64,000 bases of DNA from positions 16,505,832-16,569,831 of the forward strand of contig OZ038458.1 in NCBI GenBank assembly GCA_964036195.1, given 5' to 3'. This document shows positions 36,801-47,300 of the stretch, piece after piece. This stretch comes from Sphaerolaimus hirsutus. Taxonomy: Eukaryota; Nematoda; Chromadorea; Monhysterida; Sphaerolaimidae. The position numbers were made by a program, and so were the translations under genes. Every line of letters begins with the position of its first letter. Positions within the stretch are counted from its first letter, which is position 1. The notes beneath the pieces are model-generated. The model did not search any database. It had not been told where the DNA came from and was given only the letters and a program-made list of their open reading frames with translations.

Positions 36801-39555
36801 TAGCTACACGCGCAAGCCGGATCATTTGGTGGCTGTCAGGAGATTGGTGTGCGTGTTTGGTTTGAGAATTGTAATCTGTTTGGGGAGTCTTGTTGATTTT
36901 GACCCCTGCGAGGGTTGAGTAGATAGTAAATCGATTCTCATAGATACGGATCGATAGCTTAATTATTTTCTGTTGGGGGTTTGCGTGGGTTCAATAATAG
37001 GCTTTTTCAAGGTGTACAAGACGTCGGAAATTTTCAGGGGGACATTGGGAAGAGGGGGTAACCCTTAGACGCCCCATCTGTTTGTAATTCGGTTGATCAA
37101 TTTCGCGTCGAATTGCAGACATCGATGCTATTACTGGCGTCGACACGATGATGCAATTGGCACGGCTGTGGAATATGTGCCAGATTTTGGTTTGATCTGT
37201 CCCGCATTCGTTGTGGCTGTGATTAGCAAGGCTGATGGGTAAGACATTCGATTTGAAAATGTCACTGGAAAAAGCTTTTTACGAATGCACTCTATTTTCT
37301 CAAATTATAGCTGTAAATTCGAAAATATAAATAGCGAACGTCCAAAGTCTAAAGTATAAAGTCAAAATAATTTATGAAATCGGTCGAAAATCAATCCAGT
37401 GCTGGAGTGATGTCACGAAATTGAAAATTGAACACTTTGTAGAGTGAACCAAATTTGTGAAGGAAACATTTTACACACCCTTTTGCCAGCCCTTTAACGT
37501 ATTAAACAGTTCACACAATACGCTCAAAATTTGTTCAATATTGCTGGTTGATCAATGAAAGGTATTTGTAAGTTGACAAATCCTGAAAAAATTTCTTCCC
37601 TCAATTTTTCCACACACCTCGCAGATCGGTTCAGGTAGTCTATTGTACCGATCATTGTGGACACGATCGGTACGATTTGAGCAAATATGCCAGACACCTT
37701 GCCGATAACGTGTTTGATTTTATGGCCGATTACCTGGACCGGCACCCCGATGCCAGTAATCAAGATATAATCGACGCCGTTCGCGGTGAGAAATTGAGAA
37801 ACATTTTTAGAAAGGTGGTGCAACGTTGAAAAAAACACGATTCACACTGGCGATAAATCAACGCTGCAGGTGCTAAATCGGAACTTGGCGATGTTGTAAT
37901 GGAATACTCAGACCAGAAATTTAACAATTGCATCCGCAAAAGTTTGCGCAATCCTGACAGCAACATGCATGCGCAGCGAAAACTTCGAGCCGCGAAGCGC
38001 TTGGTGATCTCATTTAATCTAGCTGGCTGCGTTTAATACAAATTTGGTATTTACTTCTACCCCAACCCAATCAAACACAGAAACAGGACTCCGCTGTATG
38101 TGCGATTGTGGAAGAAGCCACCACCAAATCGCCGTTGGCTGTTGCAGCCCCGCGCCAGTTCAGTTCACCTTTGAGGAACACTCGTCGCACTGCCAAATTT
38201 CAGCAGACAAAACTCGTGTGCCCACCCGGTTTTGCTGCTTACGCGCCTAGGCACATGTTAGATGTTGTTTTACCTTCACTGGGGCTGCCGCCAGAAACTG
38301 AAACTGTCAATGCTATCCCATGGCTCCACTGCCCAGGGGTCTCCAATGGGGAGGGGTGGTTACCCCCCACCAAATCTGCCAGCTATTTATCTATTAACCC
38401 CCTCCCCGTCTCAGCAATTTTTTGTCTATGCCAGACAGGGGCATGCCTAATACGCACATCTGCCCGTTACGCACATTTGCCCGTTTTTTCAATTGACACT
38501 TTTTCAAGTGATTTTCAGATATGAGTCAAGTGAAAAAAGTTGCGCAATGACATTAGTGAACTTTTTTCACCTCACTCATATCTGAAAATCACTTGAAAAA
38601 GTGTCAAGTGAAAAACGGTCAAAAATAGCCCTTTTTCACCGTTTTTTCACTTGACAATTTTTCAAGTGATGTTCAAATATGAGTGAAGTGAAAAAAGTTC
38701 ACTCATGTCATTGCGCAATTTTTTTTCATTTCACTCATATCTGAAAATCACTTGAAAAAGTGTCATGTGAAAAAAACGGGCAAATGTGCGTATAACAGGC
38801 AGATGTGCGTATTAGTGCAACCTCTGCCAGACATCGTTCAGCTATCTATGAATTTGGAGGCAGTTTTGTGTTTTACTTTTTTTGCCCATGTGGAAAACCC
38901 TTTTTTTATTTTAATTGTCAATTCTAAAAATCAAGCAGTTTAAAATTGAAATTTTTTCCAACGCTGCGTAGCGATATTCAAATTAAACTCATGATCTGAC
39001 CAATTCAGGCGCGTGATTCGGCAACTTTCGGCGCGACGCGGCGAATGCGCCGATCCGACGCCGTTGGCGCTCGAGCTGAACACCGCGCCCGGCGCATTTC
39101 TTCGCATGACCGCGCAGCCGATGAGCCACGCGCAGCTGGAACGGCCGGGACACGGCGACTTCAGCTCCTACGGGTGCTACGCGTGCGGGCGGCACGCGGT
39201 GCGGCTGCACAAGTACACGGGGCGGGTGTTCTACAGCGCCGTCAACTGGCAGCGGGACAAGTGCACCAGGGCGCTGGGCGGCGTCCACCCCAGCTACTCG
39301 CTGCAGCAGCTCGCCTGGCTCGAGCTGGAGCTGGCCGCCAGACGCGCGCTCGCCCACAGCGCGCACATGCAGCCCCAAGTCGCCGCCGCCCACGCAAGAC
39401 AGCTCGCTGAGCAAACTGTTGTTTCTGTGGCTAAACACCTGGCGCTCGGTGATGCAGACATAGTGACACTTAAGACACAGTGGGCGAGGCTGTCTGATGA
39501 TGTGTTTGACGAATGGCGTCGGGACGAATTGAGACCAAATATTTCACTCAAGTAG
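30867..39555 (+). CDS. Multi-finger zinc protein with FAR1-like domain, copy A
   Basis: Unnamed protein of about 905 residues, presumably nuclear and DNA-binding. Proposed exons: 30867-30938, 30992-31082, 31283-31557, 31907-32216, 33208-33357, 33673-33768, 33962-34048, 34389-34481, 34721-34876, 36605-36854, 37119-37238, 37625-37785, 37870-38003, 38081-38256, 39009-39555. Domains in order: basic, helical N-terminus; four CCHC fingers at about 302-440, each in its own exon; a C2H2 finger at about 445-475; a block with CYYW...CPAF...CTDHCGH (about 528-580), the C/CPA/H-x-x-H spacing of FAR1/WRKY-GCM1-like domains found in Mutator-type transposases and their domesticated relatives; a helical region; then a last exon with C-x-x-C-x-x-H. 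No transposase core is visible. The tandem paralogue at 41320-50884 confirms most splice sites. The first two exons are uncertain: MSAKNDKATG at 30501 is an alternative start that also stays in frame. Confidence 0.82.
32628..33127. mobile_element. hAT-like element in copy A intron
   Basis: Starts TAGGGTTGGAAAAAAA and ends CCAACCCTT, flanked by the 8-bp direct repeat TTTGTATG. Interior (GTTCGTGACTTC, CACTGTAGAAGTA, CTAAAAATGCC) is shared with 44851-45504. No transposase. Lies 80 bp upstream of the exon beginning at 33208. Confidence 0.82.
33673..34876 (+). CDS. Copy A, four single-exon CCHC fingers
   Basis: Four consecutive phase-1 exons, each with one Cys/His unit: 33673-33768 (C-x2-C-x14-H-x4-C, GYIRCKLCKQ), 33962-34048 (C-x2-C-x12-H-x3-C, RCQRCNRIFK), 34389-34481 (C-x2-C-x9-H-x-C, MQCEYCKCWF) and 34721-34876 (C-x2-C-x12-H-x9-C, YACNNCGAIL). 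Copy B has the same spacings in each, which is strong evidence that they are functional zinc sites. The one-exon-one-finger phase-1 layout would allow exon shuffling. Confidence 0.88.
33790..33905 (+). repeat. TTCCGTTTTCCGGCAGCTG repeat, second cluster
   Basis: Three or four units of the same motif as 17640-17790 (CGTTTTCCGTTTTCCGGCAG), in the intron between the first two CCHC-finger exons of copy A. Confidence 0.6.
34949..35137. mobile_element. ACTAGTTGACA-type MITE, interrupted at its right end
   Basis: CCCAAACACACTAGATGACA pairs with the GTTGACACAGACCAGTTGACAC arm. The right terminus is cut by the foldback element at 35138-36527; the displaced end continues at 36528 with TGCGCGGG. Confidence 0.72.
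35138..36527. mobile_element. 1.4-kb foldback element with 8-bp target duplication
   Basis: Two arms of roughly 650-690 bp (CATAGGGGATTTTCGG and its complement ending CCCCCTATG) around a short central loop near 35790-35890. Flanked on both sides by TGCGCGGG. The arms have diverged only slightly. No coding capacity recognised. It lies in the copy A intron before the C2H2 exon. Confidence 0.88.
36605..37785 (+). CDS. Copy A, C2H2 finger and FAR1-like domain exons
   Basis: Exon 36605-36854 has RCPLC...VQHLNAAH (C-x2-C...H-x4-H), then FDNWLLALEK and an RFV.N strand. Exon 37119-37238 has HRCYYWRR and CPAFVVAVI. Exon 37625-37785 has VVYCTDHCGH and the helix NVFDFMADYL. Order and spacing match the F..W......F.......YYC...CPA.......H.H pattern of animal FAR1/MULE N-terminal domains. 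Assignment is by pattern, not by alignment score. Confidence 0.7.
38333..38446. mobile_element. Fragment of a CAGGGGTCTC element
   Basis: CCAGGGGTCTCCAATGGGG and a TAT-rich run match the left part of 28248-28919 and 47675-48162. It is broken by the palindrome that follows; CAGCTATCTATGAATTTGG resumes near 38838. Confidence 0.55.
38447..38815. repeat. Large GATACGCAC-related palindrome
   Basis: Ends CTAATACGCACATCTGCC and GGCAGATGTGCGTATTAG. The interior alternates CAAGTGATTTTCAGATATGAGT and its complement four times, forming nested hairpins. A longer relative of 317-447. It lies in the last intron of copy A. Confidence 0.75.
39009..39555 (+). CDS. Copy A last exon
   Basis: Encodes about 182 residues ending PNISLK-stop. 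Contains GCYACGRHAVRLHKYTGRVF and a long Ala/Leu-rich helix. 39169-39410 is almost identical to 50471-50712 in copy B, whereas the flanking coding sequence on both sides is diverged. Domain unknown; the C-x2-C-x2-H and a later Cys may bind zinc. Confidence 0.88.
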
Positions 39556-41319
39556 TTTGATGTGTGTTGCCTGTTGACTATTCTACATGCTTGTATTTCT
39601 TTGAATGAAAATATTGAAACCTGATTGATGTTTTCATCCCAATGAATTCCAACCCGCGGGGTCGTTAATGGTGCCGAACTGAGAAAACGTAAAGGGAAGT
39701 ATTTTTCTCAACGCGGGAAAACATGAAATGAATGTAATGTATTTACTTGCTACCAGGAAAACGTAAACTGGGTATTTAAAAAATTCTACTGAAATATTTA
39801 GTAATCTTTATTTTTTTTAAATAAAAGAATGTTCCTCAACAATCAGCCAAGGACAGGGTTGGTTTTATAAAAATTCATTTTAGTAAAATTGTATAAAAAT
39901 TGTATAAAATTTTTATTTTATTTTAATTTTATTCTTGTTTCATTTTATTTTATTTTATTTTATTCCGAAAAGTCATTAATAAAATAAAATGACACATTTT
40001 ACAAAAATTTTACAAAAATTGTACAAAAATTTTACAAAAAATCAGAAACAGGCATGCAAGGCCAGAAAAATGTTATAATTAGACCTATACATGAAAAACC
40101 TGTGACAAATTTTTCCCTTTCTTTTCAAAAGTTGCATGCAGCTATATTGTTAGCTAGCTGCAAGTGTAAAGTTACAATTATTGATAAGAATGGTTTGCAT
40201 TTTCAGTAGAAGGACTACTGGAGTGTGCTTGGCACATTTGTAAAATGTCATGCAAAGTGTCAATTGTCATGACAAATGTAAAGTAAAGTATCAATTGTCA
40301 TGCAAAATGTCAAGTGTCATGTAAAATTTCAAGCACAGTGGCAATTGTCATGACAAATGTCATGCAAAGTGTAAATTGTGTATCGAAATCTTGTGTTATT
40401 GTATCCAAATGTTCACATAAGATTTGGAGTCAACAACAACATAATTTGGATACAAAACATAAGATTTTGAAATAAAACATGAGATTTGAACACAATTTGC
40501 TTGACAATTGATACTTTAATTTTTACATGTCATGACAATTTACACGTTACTTTACATTTGTCATGACAATTGACACTTTGCATGACATTTGACATGACAT
40601 TTGACACTTTACAATGCTTGGGACTGCCCCCAGATCCATGAAAAAACAGGTAGAGACTCAAGCAATGAGACAAAATTTTACAAAAAATATGAATTTTTAT
40701 ACAATTTTACAAAAATACGAATTTTTATACAATTTTACAAAAATTTTACAAAAATTCGAATTTTTATACAATTTTTATTTTTATTCTTAAATTTTCCATT
40801 TTATTTTATTTTATTTTATTCTTGAATATTCCATTTTATTTTTATTTTATTTTTATTTTTTTCTGAGATTTTGCCAACCCTGGCCAAGGAACGTTTTTCA
40901 GTACGTCTACCAAATGTTCAATCAATCCAAGTTTCCAAAATATAAAGTGAATCAGCATTAAAAGTATCTTTTATGTACTCGGATACTTTGAAACATTCTA
41001 TTTACGTAAAAGCGAGTAAGGTACTTTTTGGGAGAAAACGTAAACGTATTCGGTACTTGAGCATTTGTATGTTTCAACTTAAATGAATACGTTTTCACAA
41101 CTGTGCCATCCTGTACTGGAGATGTCTCCCAGAGGACTGAAATAGTCCGCTCTATTTTCTCAGTGTTGATAAGGCTTGCTCTTTGATTTACGTTGAACGT
41201 TTCTATTTCCGTGCAGTTGTGCTGTTCGTGATCTCGTCTTATCGGAATTTGTACAAATTTTCGATTTTACTCTGCACCGCGAGTGATTATGTACACGGAA
41301 TAATCCGGGAACCCTGACA
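39556..41319. other. Intergenic region between the two zinc-finger paralogues
   Basis: About 1.76 kb, of which 1.03 kb is the element at 39854-40882. The remaining 39556-39845 and 40891-41319 are AT-rich and presumably hold the copy A 3' end and the copy B promoter. Confidence 0.6.
39854..40882. mobile_element. hAT-like MITE with perfect target duplication
   Basis: Termini CAGGGTTGG and CCAACCCTG flanked by identical GCCAAGGA. The outer arms are low-complexity TTTTATTTTATT. The middle (about 40210-40630) is itself a palindrome of TGTCATGCAAAGTGTCAATTG units, apparently a second element inserted into the first. Confidence 0.88.
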
Positions 41320-44300
41320 ATGGCAGCAGTCAAAGTTGAAGCAGAGGACCGGGATATTCACAATCGAGACCGAACATCTCGATGTTGCGGAAATTCCGGG
41401 GTTGGCATTGTCAACTTGGCACACCGCATTCTCAATTTCATGTCCGCCACACTGCATTCACCTTAGATCGAGTGCGATGTCGATCCGATGGCCAGCGGCG
41501 GGGAGGACTGCGACGCGCCCGTGCTGACTACGTGCAGTAGGTGGCAGTCCCGCACCCTGTAAAGTGGCATGTGTAGTATCAAATGTAATTTAAGTTTCAA
41601 TTGAAGCATAAAAAATAAGACTTGAGGACCCGTTGTGACAGATTTCAGACTAAGAACTTTGACATGCGACTTTGCACTTGCAACTTTGACAACTTTGCAT
41701 TGCACTTGACAAATTTGTGTGACATTTTGCATGACACTTCACAGGGTGCGCGACTGCCCCCAGGCGTTCATTGGTCTGTTGTGTTGACTGCGACTGTTTT
41801 GGATACATGCATGGATGTCCAAGTTGTTGTATCATGCACAGGCTCGCATTCTACTGGCGGCGCGTCGCCGCCGCAGCGCATCCATGCAGCTTCTATACGA
41901 CCGGTGCGTCCTGTTATCCCAGCTGTGCGCGCGTCGCGGCCGCCAGATAGCCCTACTGCGCGAGCGGCTGATTAGTGAGCGACAACGGAGGCGCACTTGG
42001 CGCGGTTCCAAGCAACGACGCAAACTCACAATGCAACTGGCCAACCTGTACCAGGAGGTGCTCACTTGGAGGGGGAAATATGAGGCGGAGAGAAAGAGCT
42101 CTGCTCAGCATAGGGTTGGTTCTGGGGAGGGTGTGATACAGGTGTTGCCAACGAGGCGGTGGTTGTTGGGGGTGCGGGTTAACCCCCCCCCCCCCCAACT
42201 GTCGAGCAGCGTCCTATGTGGAACTAATTCTTGGCAATTTTAACCGAATTTTCACAGCATTTTCACAGCACAGAGTTTTTGTACCCTTTTGAACATTTTA
42301 GGTTTCAAAGTCATTAAATTGTTATACGGTACTGCTTATTTTTTTCCTATATATTCTTTTCTATATTTACCTATGTTTGGTTAAATCTGCATTTGTATAC
42401 CTATTTTTAACTATTTTTCTCCTATATTGGGTTCAGCGATTTTTCACTCTTGTCGTTTTGCCGCATCGTGCCTTTTTCCGCGCAGGTAAATGAGGTGCTG
42501 CTGTCGCGTCTGTGCCCCCTGTACGACTCTCTACGAGCGGCGGCGGTCACCGCCAACTTGGGCCACGGCAGTTCGTTCACGCTCAACTGGAAGCCGCTCG
42601 GCGTGCTGCGGCGGCAGTCGGAACAGCGGGTTTATTCGTTCGGCGAATATCGCAAGCAGATCAAGCGCGGCGGCGAGCTGACGCACAAACGGCGCAAAGT
42701 TGCTAGACGGCTGCCGGGGAAAGTCGAGGTTGACAGTGATGTTCAAAATGACGCGGAAAAACACGGTCGGTGACAAAATAGCGTATTTTCTCGAAATACC
42801 CGCAGGGGGTTTATTAGTTCGCCAGCAAATTGGGGGGTAATTCAAGGGGTATACTCATACGTAGGAAAATAAAACGATCAGAGCGATGTATAAGCATCGA
42901 TATTGATGAGTAAATAGACATAAATATATAAGTACAGGGACGTATCCAGGATTTTTGAGCGGGGGGGGGGGCTGCAGCCCCGCCCCCCTGGATACGGCCC
43001 TGTATAAGTACATATAAAGACAGTATTTATAAGCCCTGCCTTAATGGAACTCAGTCATTGTTTTAACGCATGGCCTGCATTAAACAGATCACAAAATGCG
43101 GTTTTTGTTATTCACATTTTCTTAAGGCTCAATTTTGGTGTGGGTATTCAATGGGGTATGTGGGTATTTCATGGGGGGCTATAATTTCCCCAGCTCGCTC
43201 AAGCCTGGGGGTATTTCGAGGGGGTTTATTCGAGGAAATGCGGTACATTCGTCTGCTCATGATTCTTGTTCAATGTGGAGATGACGTCTTCCTTTTGTAT
43301 CAGAATCAAATACTGCTGCCGGTCGTGTGGAAAGCCCGAAGTCTAACCATGTGATCGACAGCCAAGCAGCGGGAAGCAGTGAATCTCAAAATTGTGCAGA
43401 TATACCGGATGGAGGTGTGAAAGAATATGACCGGATAAATGGTTTGTTCTGAATGATTTGCAGAATTTGTTTTACATGCTGAACTCTTTGAAAGTCGTAG
43501 ATCATCAATAACGTTCGCAGGATATATTGTGTGCAATAAATGCATAAAAGGCAAGACATTCATCAAAGCGGAGACGTATGAATTCCACTTGAAATATAGA
43601 TGTCCGATGGACAGAGGTAGTTTGCTGGGAATGCTTCCTGCTGTGACGTCACTCTATCTTTCACTTCTGTCACCCCCAACGCGCAGAGGATGGCCGCTGC
43701 GAGCGTTGCAACAAACTGTTCAAAACTCGACCCTCATTGGAAAGTCATCGAAAATCGTGCAAAATCACAGAAGGTTTGTGTTGCTTGAATTGGCAAATCC
43801 TAAAAATAATGTAAAATTTATGTTCTTGATAATCTAAAACAGCCGACGCGATGTGCGAACACTGCGAGACTCGCTTCAAAGACATGCGTTACCACGCCTG
43901 CCCTGTCCTCGCCAAGCAGGGAAAATTGGTCAAACTTGCAGGCACGTTGCATTCCTGTATTTTAATTGTATTTGTGGTGTTGACTTCAATACTTATTGTG
44001 CAGTATGGTTTATTGCAGTGATATTGTACATATTCATTGTTTTTTTTCTTGAGGCGCTCTCATCACTAGTTCTTGTTGAAAAAAAAACTAGTTAAAAAGG
44101 TGTTCAATCATGTCTACTGGCAGGCTTTCAATGCGACCGCTGTGGGCGACTGTTCCAACGCTCTTCCCACCTGCGAGCGCATAAGGAAGGCAAAAATCGC
44201 AAACAGCCATGCTCCGCGGACTCATCCAGTGGTTTGTTTTTCGAGGTTGATTTTTAGCACTGATTAACATCGCAACTCGAGTGGTTTCACTTGTAAGTAC

Positions 44301-47300
44301 TCTTGTAAGCAAATGAATGGAAAGTAACTTGAGCAACAATACCTTACAATCAATACAATACAATCTTTAATGACACTTTGCAAATGCATGAAAATTCTAA
44401 TTGACGTAAATAATTCTCTGCCCTACCTTGAATAATTTCCCATGATTTTTTTAACGCAAACATTGAAAATTGTGACCGAAATTACTCTGGATTTTCCAGG
44501 TCTCACCCAGGGAAATGGGGTATCCCCTGGGAATGGGGAATCCCCCTGGATACCTCCTTACTGTAGTAAATAGTTTTAAACCACCTTCCAGCCAACTTCC
44601 GCTGCCCGCTGTGCGCGACTGATGCAGAAGAGGGCCGAGTATGCGGACAAGAGTCTTTCGTGATGCACTTGCAAGCGAAACACGGCTACGACGTGACCAT
44701 CAGAAGAGAGTCGTTTGACGTCAAAGTCAAATTCGACAATTGGTTGTTGGCGCTGGAAAAGCAGACGTGCAGTCGTTTCGTGCTCAACTCTTGCGGCAGC
44801 AGACGCAACGAACAGCTGATTGCCGTGCAGAAATTGATGTGCGCGTTGAATAGGGTTGGAAAAAAACGTTTTTTTTTAACTCGATGTTTTTTTATTAAAC
44901 GTTTTTTTTAAAAGCTCCCAGATATGACCTTGTGTCAACATATATAGGTATATCAGACAGTGGCAATACTCTGTGATGTTATATATGACCATATAATGTC
45001 TGTGAAGCCATGGGATAGCATTATAAGTGGTGATTTGTGTCAAAAATATCCATTTTTCGTCGACATATTGTTGGTATACCGCCTTATAGTCGAATGTTCG
45101 TGACTTCAGGTAAAGTTTGGCACGGAATAGTGATCAAACCAGGTTATAAAAGGAGGTTGTTATTTTGGGAGTGAAGTTACACACTGTGGAGGTACATGGA
45201 AGCACGTTACCTCAATATTATATACTACAGCAACATATGACGGCTTATTAACCCATGGTAGCACATAGAAATGGATACTTTGATACTAAAAATGCCATAA
45301 AACCAATGAAAACAACCACGAATGTCAATTTGTGCGTGAAATTGCGAGCTTGCGCGCAAAAATTTTGCAAAATACCTAGTGCTTAGTACTAAAAATTTCG
45401 GCCCATGTTTTTTATTAAAAAAAACATTTCGGACGTCATGTTTTTTTAAAAAAACAACGTTTTTTTAAATAAAAAACGTTTAAAAAAAACATCGGCCAAC
45501 CCTAGTGTTGAATGTGGTTTCTCTTAGAGGTGCTGCATTAGTCTCCGAGAGACCGACCTTTTGGGGTTCATATGAATATCTGGGGGCAATCCCGGACCCT
45601 GTAAAGTGTAAAAAAACTGGAAAAAGTCATGTGTCATGTAATAGACCCTGTAAGATGTCATGTGACATGTAAAAAGGCCTGTAAAATGTCATGTGTCATG
45701 TAAAAGACTCTGTTAAGTGTCAAATGTCATGTTCAATCAGGGACGTATCCAGGATTTTTGAGCGGGTGGGGCTGCTTGTTTACGGGGGCCGGCGAACGGG
45801 GGGGGGGGTTCAGCCCCCCCCCCCTAAAATTTTTCCCTATATAGGGACGGAAAGGCGTTTTGGCGCTAGCGCCATACAAAGGCGCCACGCCATGGCGCTA
45901 TTGGCGTTGGCGCCAGCGCCAGGAACCGCTTTGTATGTATGTAAATATGCATACATATACAGCGAAATTTGGAAAAATCTGTTCATTTCCAAGGCAATTG
46001 GTTTTCTGGGGCCGATCCGCTGTAAATACAATGCATGGGCAAGAAATTGCGCGCTTGCGCGCAAAAATTTTTAAGAAACATCGAAAAATATATAGGAAAA
46101 GTGGCATTTTCCGGCACCTTTTAGGTCTCACCCCGGGAAGGGGGGGCTGCAGCCCCCCCCGCCCCCCCCTGGATACGTCCTTGTGTTCAATACTCTCTAA
46201 AGTGTCATGTGATTCAGATCTTATTGTATTGTGTCTAGTGATGGAATGGCGCCATGGCGCTGGCGCCATTTGAGGGCGCCAAAGGGCGCCGCGCCATGGC
46301 GCCCTTTTTCCGTGGCGCCCTTGGCGCCTGGCGCCCTGCTTTTAAAGGGCGCCAAAAAGGCGCCAGCAGGGTTTCAAGGTGAGTGCTGTATAAATGGAAA
46401 AAAGATGAAAAACGCATTCATGGATGATCTGAATTCGCCAGAAAAATGGACGAAGTGGTTTGAGTGGGTATAAATCTTTTGTGCAACGGTTCATCAGATG
46501 TGTTCATCACAGGTTGACAGATCAAAAGACGAGAATGATGGAACGTTGAACTTGCAAAATCATAAATCAACGGATTCAAATCATTGCAATTCCGTTTTTT
46601 TGTCCATTTCGAGGAAACATGATTGGAAAAGTCAATTTGAAGTGAATGGATTGTTGTCAAATGACAATATCCATTGTGTTTGAATTGTCATGTGAATTTT
46701 ACTCGAATTTTTTTGTTGCTAGTCTTGTCTTTGTTCATTACACCCTGGAGAACGCAAATTAAGTAGTGAATGCATGTACTAGGGTGCTGTAGAAACACTT
46801 TTAGCACACGCAGGGTGTTGTATTCACTTTTTTATCCTGGCGCCCTATTTTTCAAATGGCGCCCTAGGCGCTTGGCGCCCTCTTTCTGTGGCGCCCTTGG
46901 CGCTTAGCGCCCACTTTCTGAATGGCGTCATGGCGCCATTGACGCCTGGCGCCCTTTTTTCTGGCGTTTTTCCATCAGTAATTGTGTCCAAATCTTATGT
47001 TTTTGTATAGAAATCATAATTATGGACATAATATTTGGATATTGATTTGGATACGAGACAATAAGATTTGCATACGCATAACACTTTACACGGTCTTTTA
47101 CATGACAATTTACACGGTCTCTACATGACACTTTACACTATATTTCCATGACAATGTACATGGTATTATACATGACATCTGATAATTAATAGGGTCTTTT
47201 GACTGAATGCTATATTGAGCTGGATGCTATTGTGGGTTCGTCTGCGCACGAATAGGAAGACTTTAACTTGATCAAGTTGTGTGACACGTTGGCTGGCGCG

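Noticed and set aside
38989-39438. 149-codon minus-strand frame
   Set aside because: Antisense shadow of the copy A last exon.
46498-46683. Possible extra copy B exon containing ENDGTLNLQN
   Set aside because: The likeness to the copy A exon (ENDGTLNYER) is one short stretch, the copy B counterpart of that exon is already found at 43304-43441, and no splice sites fit.
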